DNA of 64,000 nt, taken from assembly GCA_019925795.1 (NCBI GenBank), contig CM034298.1:28635556-28699555 (forward strand), read 5' to 3'. A program made the position numbers and the translations under genes. The notes beneath the pieces are model-generated. The model did no database searches. It was not told where the DNA came from and saw only the letters and a program-made list of their open reading frames with translations. The number at the start of each line of letters is the position of its first letter. Position 1 is the stretch's first letter. Shown piece after piece: positions 46,315 to 59,359 of the stretch. The DNA is from Dendrobium chrysotoxum. Taxonomy: Eukaryota; Streptophyta; Magnoliopsida; Asparagales; Orchidaceae.

Positions 46315-46831
46315 GAACAACCTTTCAAATGCAAATTTTTTTGCCTAATTTAATGAATGGCGAGGTTTCTGATTATAACATATCATCTAATTTAATGTGA
46401 TGTTCGTATTGTATGATTTATTATATTTCAAAATTATTATTTTTAGATAAATAAAATATTTTAATTAACTTTTACAATAATAAATCATCTAGTATGATAC
46501 CTATCGTATAGTATAATTTATAAAAAATTAAAGTAGTTGAAATTTTTTTGCTCACCTTATATGTGTGTGTATTGTCACTAGGCTAGCATACACCCTTGCA
46601 AGACTTAACTTATGAAATCAAAAATAAATAAACAAAAATTATAGATTCTTTCAGCGCTCCCTATTCTACCTAATCTTGAGCCTTTAATCTTAAATGAATG
46701 GTGCATGATGTACCTGATATGTTAGTATACACACAAATAAATATGTTGAACAAAGACTAGGAGACATAATGATACAATTATTAATGTTTGTTATCATAAA
46801 AATTAAAAACTCGAAAGACCGAGTTGCAATA
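46315..46831 (-). repeat. Truncated 3' LTR of Sirevirus D
   Basis: Aligns with 49638-50153 of the D 5' LTR (TTTCAAATnCAAATTTTTGCC, the GTGTGTGT segment, the AGACTAGGAGACATAA segment). Only the U3-proximal about 515 bp remain. A degraded PPT (TCTCCACCTTTT) follows at 46833-46844. Confidence 0.8.
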
Positions 46832-46845
46832 ATCTCCACCTTTTT

Positions 46846-47199
46846 TATGATGGCAAATATTATTGGTTGAATTTGTAAACTAATATCATTTTATCCTAAT
46901 CTCACCCTCACTAAGAGAATTATATTAAAAATAGGGGAAAATATTAATTTTTTTTAATTTTTGAAAAAAGAGCAAATACGACCAAATATGTACTCCCACT
47001 TTTGACATCACCAAAAAGGAGAGACAACACAACAATGAAATTGAACTACATGCATTTTAATAAAAACTTTAAAAGGAAAGAAAATTACTAAAACATAAAA
47101 CATAAAATAAATGAAACTAGAACATGCAATCAGTCTTAAAACATATTTAAAAATAAATACATAAAACACTAAAACAAAAAACATAAACAAAACTTATAC
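46846..47199 (-). other. D 3' non-coding remnant and deletion junction
   Basis: Contains a second PPT-like trace (ACTCCCACTTTT, 46992-47003, before GACATCA). It joins gag sequence near 47195, marking an internal deletion that removed pol. Confidence 0.65.
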
Positions 47200-48276
47200 C
47201 TGATCGGAATTAATAACTGAATCCTTAACTATTCAACATAAGTTTGTTACCTCATCTTCTTTAATCTATTCTGATCATTCAGAGGCTAAATCTGCCCAAA
47301 AGATCTTTTGCTTCTTATTACTGTAATTTACTTATCCTCACCTTTTTCCTTTATAGGGTGTCTCTTAAAATTGGGGCATTCATATTTTAAATGTCTAGGT
47401 TTCTTACGCCAGAAGCAAAGAATGTCAGAAGTAGCCTTATCATAATTATCATTTTTACTGTTGCTCCACTTTTGTTCACGCTTGTGCTTGCACTTCAGGA
47501 GGCTTTTAAATTTGCTTGTTATTGATGCTATCTCCTCACTTTTGTTATCTCCTAAGAAATTTTTTAATGTCTTTCACCTTTAGCACTATAACCTTCTCAT
47601 CACCTGCATTCAAAAGTCTTTGACTCATACTTTGCTCGTAGGCAACGAGTGAGCTAAGTATATTATCAATAGAATAAACATTTAAGACTTTTTATTCACA
47701 TATAGCAATGACTTTGGCATTAAATTTATCAAGTAGACAACTTAGAATTTTGTTGACCTTTTTTAAGTTTAAAAGTTCTCTACCTAAAGCATGCAATGAT
47801 GTCACCAACTGGGTAAACATAGTGCACATGTCTAAGATTATCTCATAAAGTTTCATGCAAAGAAGTTCATTCTCATATAATAATATGTACAACCTAGCTT
47901 GTTTGACTTCATTAGTGCCTTCGTATTTAATGCATAATATATCCCAAATTTTCTTGAAGGTGGTACAAGGTAGAAACAATCATATAATCTTCAGACTTAA
48001 GTGCGCATGAAAATAATTAGAGCATTTAGAATTCAGTTGTGCAATGACATGTTCTTCTCTACTCCACTCAATAAAAGAAATGTTAGTTTTGACTCCATCG
48101 ATGATACATGGTGGTACAGAATAACTAGTTTAAATCATATGTCACATTCTAAAATTAATATATTATAAAAATGTAGGCATGTGAATTGTCCAAAAATCAA
48201 AAGGAATATTTTGAAACAATGATTGACGGGTTATTGAATAACATTACACAGTATTCCTATTTCCAAATTATGCCAT
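47200..48276 (-). pseudogene. gag: Sirevirus D gag remnant
   Basis: The minus-strand ATG at 48274-48276 is followed at codon 3 by a stop. A core block is recognisable at 47979-47692 (YEGTNEVKQARLYILLYENELL, VTSLHALGRELLNLKKVNKIL). The first knuckle is near 47390-47430 and retains CFWRKKPRHLKYEC-like spacing, with losses. It ends at the position equivalent to about 36095 of C. Confidence 0.8.
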
Positions 48277-48320
48277 TGATCATTTTCCTCTAGGTTTTCT
48301 AAAATACTATTTTGAGAACC

Positions 48321-48332
48321 ACTCTCATACCA
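48321..48332 (-). other. Primer binding site of Sirevirus D
   Basis: The minus strand reads TGGTATGAGAGT, two mismatches to the family PBS, two bases from the LTR. Confidence 0.85.
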
Positions 48333-48334
48333 AT

Positions 48335-50153
48335 TAAAAGGTTGAGGAGATCGTAAGGCCTCAATGAACTAGACCGAGGCACACCAAGAACGGTTGAGAA
48401 TTGCTCTTTTAAAAATTTATTTATCACAAGAAATTTTTTTTATAGTTTTTTAATACCTTGAAATAATCAATATAATCACCTGATGTGGAAGCTAATAAAT
48501 ATAACAATAATTACAATAATGATGATGATATTCTATTTAACATAACAAAATATTAATCTCATATTATCACCAAGTAGGTATCACAGAAATTAAATGGAAA
48601 AAACTAAAATACTGAAAATAAAAATTAGAATAAACATGCCAGAATTTTATAGTTGTTCGGTTAAGCCATGACCTATGTCCACTCTCTTGAGTCGTCCTCT
48701 CTAGGTATTGCACTAAACCCTTTAGTGACTCTCCTTTAAACCCCACAGCTAGGTGGAGATGCCCAAACAAAATCTCTTCCACCAACATGGTGTGGCAGAG
48801 GACCTTGAATCGTTTTTCATCCCCCTAATGAAGGCAGAGAACCTGGAATCCTTTTTCACCCTCCTATTAAAGACAGAGAACTTGGAACACTATTTCACCC
48901 TTCATAGTGAAGGAAAAGAACTTGGAATCACTTTCACCTTCCTCGGTGTGGTGGAGTAGCAAGGTCCATTGACACCGAAGAGGTCTTCTTCTAAAAGCTT
49001 CCCTTAAGATAAATCTTGAGACATAGAGGAACTTAGGTGCAAGTTCATTAGAGAAACCATGGGGAACTCCCTCTTACAGTCCCTTGAAACCCACAAGGAT
49101 CTTCTCCCTCCCTCACAAACTCCACTCTTTCTCTCCCAAGTTCTAGGCTCTCTCTTCAAGCTTTCTTCAGAGGAAAAAACTCAATGAATGAAAAAAAGAT
49201 TGTTATAAAGTCTTATGAGAAAGCTTAAATAGAGCTCTTCCAAAAATCCTAAAAATTTAATTTGATCATTAAAGATTGTACAGTACTATAGCAGAATCAT
49301 CCAGTACGATGTGCAAAATTTAATCTTTTAATGCTATACAATCATTAGTACGAATGAATAGCCATATAATATGATCAGTTCAATTTTTCCTGTTAGTGCT
49401 ATAAAATCACCAGTGCGAATGAACAGTCATACAGAATGATTAGTTCAACCAAATTACAATTCATCTAGGATGAATCTTGGGATGACCAAATATCATCTCT
49501 ATCGATTGTACAATAAAATCAACTTCGTACAAAATGATTAAAATATCTAAATTAAGCAGATTCAATTGATTAATCATAGATTAAATTAGGCAATATTTTT
49601 AATATTGTACAGTACAACTAGGTTTGTACATTAAGAATAGAACAACATTTCAAATACAAATTTTTGCCTAATTAAATGAACTGAGAGGTTTCTAATTATA
49701 ACAGTTTGTCCAATATAATGGGGTGTTTGTACTGTACGATTAATTATATTTTAAAATTATTATTTTTAGATAAATAAAATATTTTAATTGATTTCTATAA
49801 TAACATATCATCTAGGATACCTATCTTAAAGTACAATTCATAAAAAAATTAAAATATTAAAAATTATTTTTTCTTTCCTTGTGTGTGTGTGCACGGTCAA
49901 CAGTCTAGCATATACCCTTATAAAACTTGACTCAAGAAATCAAAAATAAATAAATGAAAATTACATACTCTTTTAACGCACCCTATTCTACCTAATCTTT
50001 AGCCTTGAATATTCAATGAATGGTGCATGGTGTACCTGAGATGCTAGTATACTCACAAACAAATAAACATAATAAAGACTAGGAGACATAAAGATATAAT
50101 TAGTAATATTTGTTATCATCAAAACTATAAATTCAGAAACCCGAGTTATAAAA
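48335..50153 (-). repeat. 5' LTR of Sirevirus D
   Basis: About 1819 bp, aligned by the PBS-proximal end, the GACCTATGTCCACTC segment near 48669, leader repeats (48785-48960) and decayed palindromes (49265-49640, GTACAGTAC/GTACGAT words). The outer boundary is inferred from alignment. Confidence 0.8.
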
Positions 50154-50159
50154 ATATTC

Positions 50160-51300
50160 CCCTCTTTTATTGTTTCAATATGGTCAAGTGATTGTGGGAT
50201 TCATTTCATCTCTCTTTACTCACCACATTGATATGATCAAGTGAATATTAAGTTATCATCCACATTCACCAATTTGATATGGTCAACTGAATGTTGGGTC
50301 CACCCTTAAATTATCCTCTTTCACTATTTAGATTTGGTCAAGCTATTGTAGGATTTATGTTTAAATCTTCCACATTCATCATTTTCATATGGTCAAGAAA
50401 ATGTCAGATACTTAAATCTTAGTATTCTTCCCTTTTGATATGGTAAAGAAGACAAAAACCCTTTGAGATTTCTTTGTTCATTATTTTTATATGGTCAAAT
50501 GAATATAGAATCTCTCCAACTCATGGTTTTGATATGGTCAAGTGAGTATCTAAATCTTCCACATTTAACATTTTGATATGGTTAAGTGAATATTGGATTC
50601 AACCTTAAATTTTAGTGTTTTGTCATTGCAATATGGTCAAGCAGACACTAAATCCTTTGAGATTTTATTATTTATTATTTCGATATGGTAAAATGAATTT
50701 AGAATCTCCTCCACTCACTATTTCAATATGGTCAAGTGAGTATCTAAATCTTCCACATTCACCATTTTTATATGGTCAAGTGAATGTTGGATCCTTAAAT
50801 CATAGTGTTATGCTGATTCAATATGTTCAAGCAGATAAAAAAAAAATAAAAAAAAATAAAAAAAAAATAAAAAAAATGTTCAAGCAGATACTAAAACCCT
50901 TGAGATCTCTTTGTTCGTTATTTCGATATAGTCAAATGAACATAGAATCTCTCCACATTCTCCATTTTTATATGCTCAAGTGAACATTGGAAAAATCATT
51001 AAATTCTCCTCTTTCATTGTTTTGATATGGTCAAGCTATTATAAGCTATTTTCTAGCTCTCATATTAAACATTTTGATATGGTCAAGTAAATATCGAGTT
51101 ATCTTCCACATTCGCCATTTGGATATGGTCAAGTGAATGTTGGACCCATCATAAATTCTTTGGTATTCGCCATTTCATTATTGTTAAGTGAATACCACAT
51201 CCTTAAATCTTCATGTCTTGATATTTTGATATGGTCAAGTATGACATTAAATCTTTCAATATCTTTTCCTTCACCATTTTGATATAATCAACTGAATGAA
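50160..51300. repeat. TATGGTCAAG tandem array with higher-order period
   Basis: About 22 copies of a (T/C)(G/A)ATATGGTCAAGTGAAT-like motif, 39-61 bp apart. Neighbouring text alternates (CACATTCACCATTTT, CTTTGAGATTTCTTT, GAATCTCTCCA), giving a higher-order unit of about 190 bp: CTTTGAGATT recurs at 50461, 50655 and about 50898. I do not recognise the family. Confidence 0.85.
50823..50890. repeat. A-rich insert flanked by 15-bp direct repeats
   Basis: ATGTTCAAGCAGATA occurs at 50823-50837 and 50876-50890 and flanks 38 bp of A-runs separated by single T. This resembles a retrotransposed poly-A tail with target duplication, or replication slippage. Confidence 0.7.
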
Positions 51301-54300
51301 AAATATCTTATCATAAATCCACCCCTGCCACCTTATTATAGTTTAAATTTCAATCTCCCTACTTAGGATCATTTCCTTCATGGGTTCTGATCATATACAC
51401 AATCCTCTAAATTATGTTGACCACTTCAGTTAATTCCAACTCATATGATTTACTCTTCGAGTTCACCACACCTATTGGGGGTGACCCCATTTTTAGCTAA
51501 GGTCACTTGATTCACATCTATATATTGTCGTGATCTATAAACACTAGATTCATAAGTCTTTAACTCATAATCATTCAGCTTACAATCACCTAATTGATAG
51601 CCATCAATCTACATCTTAGTACATTTCAATCAATCATCATTAAGAAATCAATTAACGTTCACATAATTAAGCTTCAATCATCACTAGATATCCAATCACA
51701 TTGATCAATCTTCACTTCTATAATCAATATCCACTAGACTACAATAACCTGGATAATTATAGCCCTACACTACAAACAGGTAGCTCATTACACTGCCTTA
51801 CATAATCCACTATCCCCTTGACCTCAGTCATGACCCAAATAACTTCATTAGGATATTAATATGGTAGACCATCCATTATTATATCATTTATCCATTAACT
51901 GATCCATCAAACACAATTGGGCTAGCTTGAGCTAGCCCAATTGATCATGAACATCATATACACTCAATCGAGCTCTAGATGAACTTTGGTCTTAATCTAA
52001 TTCTTATGATCACCCTTCTTAGTGAATTGTATATAACTAGTGACCTTGACCTGGACAATTAAATCCTACTTGGTCAAACCAAGTTAACATTGGGTCAATT
52101 CAATGCATACAATCAAGTTAAACAACATAACCCTTCATAATCACTCTGTTATATGGTTTAAATCCCCCCTAATGCACCATAAGTCAAACCATGGTTAGTT
52201 TAACTAAGTCAAACCACAATGTGTGGTCAAACCTAACTACACACACACCCATTTGCTCAAACACTAAACTTATTCCCACAAACTCCTTGTAGTTGATCCA
52301 AATAGTAAGCATACACTCCTTTTGGATCCACCTCAGAAGTTTGGACCAGTTGACTGGTTGAACAGTCAACCAAATATATAAAATAGGGTTGAATTGTTAA
52401 TACAGCTATACTATGCATTTCTATCTTTGCCTAGCCCCTCTAGACCATTTAAATTGACTCTAAAAGCTTTATGGACTTCAACCATACCCAACCTAGCCAC
52501 TAGTTCAGCCCAACTTGCCTAGGTGGTCCCACATGTAAGAACAAACCAAAGTCATTTCCTCTAGAGTTAGCTCGATCTACTAGCTTCCTCATAGCCTGGG
52601 AAACTTGTCCAACATCCCTATAATTCACCTGATGCATCTAAGCTATCCAAACTCCATCCAATGGATCAAATTAGACAAATCATCAAGAAGTTTGATTCAA
52701 CTTTCCCACTCAACATAGCTTCTCTCTAGTACAAATCTGATTACATTTTGTATTTCTAGAGCCTTCTTAGTGTTTCCCTTTCATTTCCCCATCATTTGGA
52801 GCTTACCAGTGGCAATGTTATTGAAGGACCGAGTCAACATCAATACCACTAACTTAAATTTCCCATCTAGCCTCTATCCAAGCTTGCAGCCTTTCGAGAG
52901 GTCATACATGAGCTCTCAATAAGAAGAAAAAGCCCTCAATCATCCATAGAGATCATCTGTAGATAAGTAATTTGTAAACCCTGGGCTTTTTTCTAGGATT
53001 TCAAAAAGGGTGTTGAGCATTGCATCAATCGACATAAAAAATCTCCCCACTCTTCCTTTAACCCTACCTTACCTTTGTTCAAAGTCTTACACCATTTGAT
53101 CCATTATATTAAGCATATAAGACCAAATATAACTTTAGGGTTTTTGGTGAGCTCGTGAGGAAGATTAAATCACGATCATCTATTCATTCAATTGGATTAA
53201 AATGATCAAGAACTCACTATCATATTGCATATTATTTAATCGTGCAGAACCACCTCAACCATGGGATCTGATCTAGATTGTTAGATCTGAATCATGGTAC
53301 ATTTCATGACTATCTGCATTGCTATGCTAGTTAAGTGGCTAACTTAGTTGACTGTCACCCTCCGTGTGGCCTAGTTGTCTACTTTTGCATATAACAAGTT
53401 CGCCGCTTCAGCGCCACCGCTTCATTTCTACATATATTATTTATTAAATGTATTTTAAAAGCTTAAGAGATTAGAAAATCATATCTAATTCATTTCTTAA
53501 CTATATTTAGACTTCGTGAATGCTATGGATTCAAAATAAGTAGCCCTATCATTTAAAAATAATTTTAGCATAATTTGATAAGTATTATTTTAATTATTTT
53601 AATTATAAGTATATCTTAATTTTGATAATAAAATGAAAAATACTCCTCAAAATAAGTTAAATTTTGGTATAGGTATATTAGGGTGTATCCTTGTCCCTTT
53701 GTGATTTTTAGGGCCATTTGATGTAATCATAGTTCATACAAGAATTTACAAAAACCTTGGTCATGATTTGAATCAATGTGATAGGATTTTTTATTTAAAA
53801 ATAAATGAAAGTTATGATTGTCTATACTTTGAGAGAAAATGGCCTTAATATTTTATGGAGTTTTTTGCATTACTCTCCAAATAAGCATGGCCATAGGCTC
53901 AAATTTGGTGGAAAGGTATTTGAGGATGTCACCTATATCCTACAAAACTCTTGGCCGAATTTGATTCATATCTTTCATGTAGTGAAATTTCTAAATCTAT
54001 AGGTCACTATGTAACCTATATTTTTAATAATTCACGACATTTAATCCATAGAGCATTAGGCAATCATCTTATTGTTATTTGTTTAGGCATATACAAGGGT
54101 TAGTCACACCAATTTTTAGATCAATTTGAACCTTAGTGACACCTAGAAAAAATAAATAAGGTTTTTGTCTAGTGTACTTAAAAAATTTTAGAAATTCAAA
54201 GACATTCAATTTGATGGAACTTTAAACTAAACACATTACACAATCGAGCAATTAAACCCACCTTCATTTGACATTAATTGACTATAAAATAATAATAATA

Positions 54301-55639
54301 ATAATAATTAGTTGTTATTTAATGGCTGATTTTTCCAAAAATTATAATAAACCAAGAAATTTCATAAAAAGGCAAAATTACCTTCAATTAACTCTAAATC
54401 AATCCTAAAATAATTGAAAAATAAAATTGTGATGCTAATTTAATTAATTTAAATTAATAATAAATAAACTCTTTATTTAATATTAATAAAACCAATTCAT
54501 TAAAAATAAAATATAAAATCAATTAATTTCAAACTTTCAGAGATGTTTACATAGGTCATCCTTAACCTATGTTATCAAATTCAAAAAGTTCGGAGTTGAC
54601 TTGATGTCAAAATAAAATAACCCCTCTTATGTTAACAATTAATTCATTTAAATAATTCCTTAAGGACTTAATTTCATATATAATTAAATAAATATAATAA
54701 GTGTAAATCAAATTTACATAACAAATTTAAATAAAAATAAAATAAAAATAGAGATCCATAATTTAAATTTAAATAAATATTTTTAATAAAATTTAATTAT
54801 AATTCATTAATAATTAATTAATAATTAATTAAAATTCATAAAAAAATTAATATTTGATTAAAATTTCTAAGTAATTTGATAAAAATCAAAAGAATTCAAC
54901 AAAAAATAAAAAGTAAAAAATTAATTTAATAAATTATTTGATTAAAATTTATTTTAATCAAATAAATATGATAATTAATATTAGTTAAATATTAAAGAGC
55001 TTTTCGTACATAATGCTTGCTTCCTTTTAAAAGGCATTTTAACATTCATTTTCAAGGCCTTTAATACACCATTAATCACCTAATTATTCCTTTACGTGGT
55101 GCATAATTCTTCTTGGAGGGTACACACATATCACAATAAGGGGTATTAATAAATTTTTAAATAATCAATTAAGAGTTCATGCACCATACTAGCCTCCACT
55201 TGTTGAAAGCATGCTTGTATAAAAATTATGACCCTTAATCCAACCTTAATAATATATTGACCTTATACATCATGCTTGATTCACTTAAAGGGCATGCATA
55301 TTAATTTTAAAGGTCCCTTCCCTATCCCATAATAAACCATTAATAAATCTTTAAAGGCTTTATATGATCATCTATCCTATATGGGGGATGATACCATTTC
55401 ATTTATAAGCCTTAAGGTCTTTTGATTAGTAGCCTTAAGACTTTGGGGTTATTAATCTACAAATTCTTTATAAATAAATAATCAATTATAACATTTAAAA
55501 TTTAAATAATAAAATCAAAATTCACATAATGTAAACTTCAACTAAAATTCCCATTTGGCTCTTAATGAGCACACTTTAAATTGATTCAACTTAAATACTA
55601 AACTTCTATAGTACATACCAAAGCAACACAACCTATTTC
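51301..55639. other. AT-rich non-coding region, unclassified
   Basis: No ORF with recognisable homology. It includes a 30-bp palindrome (51914-51943), GGTCAAAC/GTTTGACC words near 52070-52380 and an AAT microsatellite (about 54286-54310). From about 53500 on, A+T is very high. It may contain old LTR-element remains, but I cannot align them. Confidence 0.45.
51914..51943. repeat. Perfect 14-bp inverted repeat
   Basis: CAATTGGGCTAGCT, two-base centre TG, AGCTAGCCCAATTG. Both arms match exactly. Confidence 0.95.
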
Positions 55640-57030
55640 ATAAACTTAGATGGCTTTCTAGGATAATTAATTCTAGCTTAGGTTGGGATGGTGGTGTGGA
55701 TTATTTACTAAGTGCTTTTCATGCATTTTAATTTCTTATTGTGCCCTTAGGCTCCTTAAGGACTACATTAGAAGTATTAGGAAATTAAACAACTACTCAT
55801 CATATACTTTAAATACTTATATGCTTCCTACACATGTCTTTATACTCCTATAAGAGTCAAAGTAGAATGTACTTAGGAATGATGTATACGTATGAATCCC
55901 TGTAAATTATAGATTATATATAGAGTGCGTTATATAACATTTTGAGTTATAAAAGAACCAAATACATGTACTTATACATAAAAGAGGTGTTGTAAAAGAT
56001 GATGTTCTCTCCTTCGAATGATAATCATTTTTGGAATTACACAGAAGACTTAGATCTTGAAGACCTTAAGTAGAAGTATTTGATTATATAAATATGGTAG
56101 GCTTAGAAACCCAAGTTTATTATGGTGGAGCCTGACCACCCTACTTTCCTATAGAGTCTGAGTCTGTTATAAATATTTAAATTAATTAATAAATAAAATT
56201 ATCCGTTATTTATGAAGTCTTCTCTTTTATTTATATCATTTCATATGTTACAATCATGTTGGTAGTAACATATATTACTGGGTTATAGATGTTCTTAGAT
56301 TTTTCTCAGTTTACATATTTTGGATTTTGTAGGAATATGTATACTAGTTCTAGGATAATATAGCCTTGGGTACCATAAAGACCAACCCCATTACCGATTC
56401 ATCCATACATACATGCTTATTTTACTTCTACTACGTACACTAGAGCCTATGACTTTTCTGCCCACAGTGGGCATGGTTGTGGGGTCCTCATCACACTATG
56501 AGGATACTACATTTTTCCCGTTGGTATAGGGCCGTTATACTGCCAAAATTTCTAAAAATTTGGGAGTTAGAAAAATTAGTTAGGATAATTAAATAAGATA
56601 AAATATAGAGTTCTTAGTGAGTCATCTCATTAGTTTCATTTAAACGTAAAGTAAAAAATTACTCATCTTGAATCACTGATTTAGAGTATGATCTAATCCT
56701 TTGACCTTTTAGGATAGAGTTGATCATATCATACACTACTTCTAGGATGATTGATTGTGTATTAGGTTGTTAGCTGGCAGTGCATTCCAAGAAAGCATAA
56801 GCCCGGATATATTTGTACACCTCACATTCCTTATAGAAAATATATTTTTTATAAAATTTAATAATATTTTTGAGGGAATGATTGCAATTTTAAAACTACG
56901 TAAGGAAACTCTAATCTATCTTATATCCAAAATGTGTCTAATCTCCACCTTAATCAAAAGTATTCTCTTCAGAAATTTAATCGACTATAGGGGCTTTCCT
57001 CTATAAGAATCCAAAATCCCAATATAAAAT
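55640..57030. repeat. Ancient direct repeat, copy 1
   Basis: Shares an ordered series of blocks with 59360-60455: TTAGATGG...CTAGGA, GTAGAAT.TAC.TAGG, GAGTTATAAAAGA, TTTTTGGAATT.....AGAAG, ATAGAGTCTGAG-like, and CTATAGGGGCTT.CCT.TATA near the end. It looks like a pair of diverged LTRs or long tandem units. Confidence 0.55.
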
Positions 57031-59359
57031 AAACTCTTTCTTAGTTTGCTAAGATATGGTAAAAATCTTCTTGACATAGACTAAAGCTAATCCTGGGTTA
57101 ATTTCATGTTTGAAATGATAGGTGAATGTGAATTTTATCCATAAGGATGATATTTACATTTCCTATACCAAATTTGAATATGAAGATAAATTGTCTTTGG
57201 TCTTCATAAAATGATTGTTTGTATTTTGAATTTAATGTTCAGAATAATTCCAAAATTATTTTAAAGTTCAAAAATTCATGATAGACTAATGCTCATCCAA
57301 TTTTTATGTTCCTGGGCTAATTGGTACTAGTTTGAGCCCAATATTATTTTAAAAATAATTTCAAACCATTTTGATCATTGTATAGAAAGTAATTTAGGTT
57401 TGAATGCCCATTGAATTTCTTTTATTCGAACTCAAATTTGAACACTTAAAATTAGAGTATGAGTTCTCCATACCCTAATTTCTTGGGCCTTAATGATCAA
57501 TGGATCTTGAAGAATTAAATTTTTAATGTTATGGGTCATAATTTAACCCAAAACATTTTAAACTCATTAGTCTAAATCCTACATAAATAGGACTTGAGTT
57601 TTCTAGGAGCTGTCTATGATTATGTAGGGGTTAGAATGAAACTGATTTCACCTAAAACTAGTATGCAAATTGCCTAAATTAAATCATTAAAGATCCATTT
57701 GCATTTATATTAGATGATTAATTGTGACAGTTAAGAAGACTTTGATGTATTCAAATTCTATGTGTTTGGAGCAGAAGTTTAGATGAACCTATCTTTAAAA
57801 TTTTATTATATTTTGAGTTAATTTGGTCTATCAATTAGTGGACCTAAGTTTGATAAGCTTAATTGGCCTAAAATTTTCTTTAATTCATAATAAATCTAAA
57901 ATAAATCATAAAAAAATATTTGAGGTGTCAGGCTCCTCAGAATTAAATGCTTAATAGAGATAAATTAAAAACACCTTGAAATTTAATCAAAATAAAAGCT
58001 AATTTGAAAATAAAGAAAATCCATTAGTAAATTAAATTAAATAATTAAATATTATAAAAATTCCAAAATTGATTCTAAAAACTTGTAATCAGCTCTAGGA
58101 GACATCAATGGCATTTATGAAGTATTTCAAGAGGTTTGTAGTTGATTTGGTGCAAAATTAAAAAAAACCCTTAATTAAATAGTTAATTAAATAATAAAAA
58201 TGGTTGAACCTACAAAAATCATAACTAATTCTAAAAAAATCTAATTGACACAAACTCAGAAGAATTAAACACATAATTTAGTCCAGTATTTATAAAAAAG
58301 ATAAAAGTTCTTAAATTTAATGTAAATCAAAAAGTTCAAATTTGGTCAAATTTAATTAATTAATTATGGCTAAACTTATGAAGTCATAACTAATTACAGA
58401 GAACACTAAATGCCATAATCTCAATGGCATTGAACTCATAATTAGTCTAGTATTCTTGAAAAATATATAATTTTTAGAATTTAACGTAAAATAAAAAGTC
58501 AAAATTTTGTCAAACTTATTAAATAAAATTATTGAATAAATACGAAAATTCAATAAAATACCAAAAATTCAATAAATTATAAGCATAATGATTAAATTAG
58601 ATGAACAACATTCACACTACACACCCCATTAATATAGTTCTTAGGCTGGAATATCTTGAGCAATGGGACTATATGCCCTAAGGAAGATTTGGTCTTCCTG
58701 CCCATTGTGACAACACAAAGAATGAATTAATGGAATGTAAGTATTAAATTATAAATATTATAATTTAGTGATTTAAAAATTAAATTAATTAAAAATTAAC
58801 TACCAATAATCAAACTTAAATAAACAGGTGATTATTGGATGACCTGGGCTTATGAATCTATTAGCTTAGTCTCAAAGAGGGTGAAACAAACCTCACAACC
58901 CTAGTTTAACAAAGAAAATAATCAGTCAACCTAAATAATGATTAATAAATCAATAATAAAATACTTAGAAATTGAAGCTTTCCTACCCTTGTACTTGGCT
59001 TCTTTTAGTAAAGCATAGGTGTATTGGATTGGAAGCTTTAAGAACTAAATTGCTTAATTAAAATATAAAGACTCTATGCAACCTATCTGTCCCATTTTTG
59101 GATGATTGATAGCTTTACAAATAAGAGCCTAGTACTTGCTAATCATTGACTACAACACTTAAAAGTTATTGAGTGATATATTCTTTAAAACTTAAAATCA
59201 AATAACTTTAATAATTAAAACACCCTAAAATAAACTTAAAAATTTTAAATCACTAAACACTTGAATTCAATTCAAACTTCAATGACCCTAAATAAATAAA
59301 TTAATTATAGACAACTTTAAATAAATAAAGCCTAAGAAATATCCAAGCCATATAATATT
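57031..59359. other. AT-rich spacer between the direct repeats
   Basis: No coding potential seen. If the flanking repeats are LTRs, this 2.3 kb would be the interior of a non-autonomous element, but I see no PBS or PPT. Confidence 0.4.

Larger units (their letters stand above)
46315..50153 (-). mobile_element. Sirevirus D, deleted copy lacking pol
   Basis: Minus strand: 5' LTR 48335-50153, PBS 48321-48332, gag 48276-47200, then directly 3' non-coding sequence (47195-46832) and a truncated 3' LTR (46831-46315). The C-terminal third of gag and all of pol are absent. About 1.3 kb of the 3' LTR and any target duplication are lost at the junction with LINE-2. Sequence decay is similar to S0. Confidence 0.85.

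Noticed and set aside
47008..47190. Minus-strand ORF rich in Phe and Val
   Set aside because: It lies in the 3' non-coding remnant of D; hydrophobic bias reflects T-richness.
50160..51300. Reading the TATGGTCAAG array as a coding repeat protein
   Set aside because: Unit spacing is not a multiple of three and every frame is closed.
53805..54002. Isolated 65-codon ORF in AT-rich DNA
   Set aside because: No homology recognised, no neighbours, and of a length expected by chance; not called a gene.
56755..57006. 83-codon ORF at the end of direct repeat copy 1
   Set aside because: The corresponding frame in copy 2 (60350-60430) is not open, so coding is not supported.
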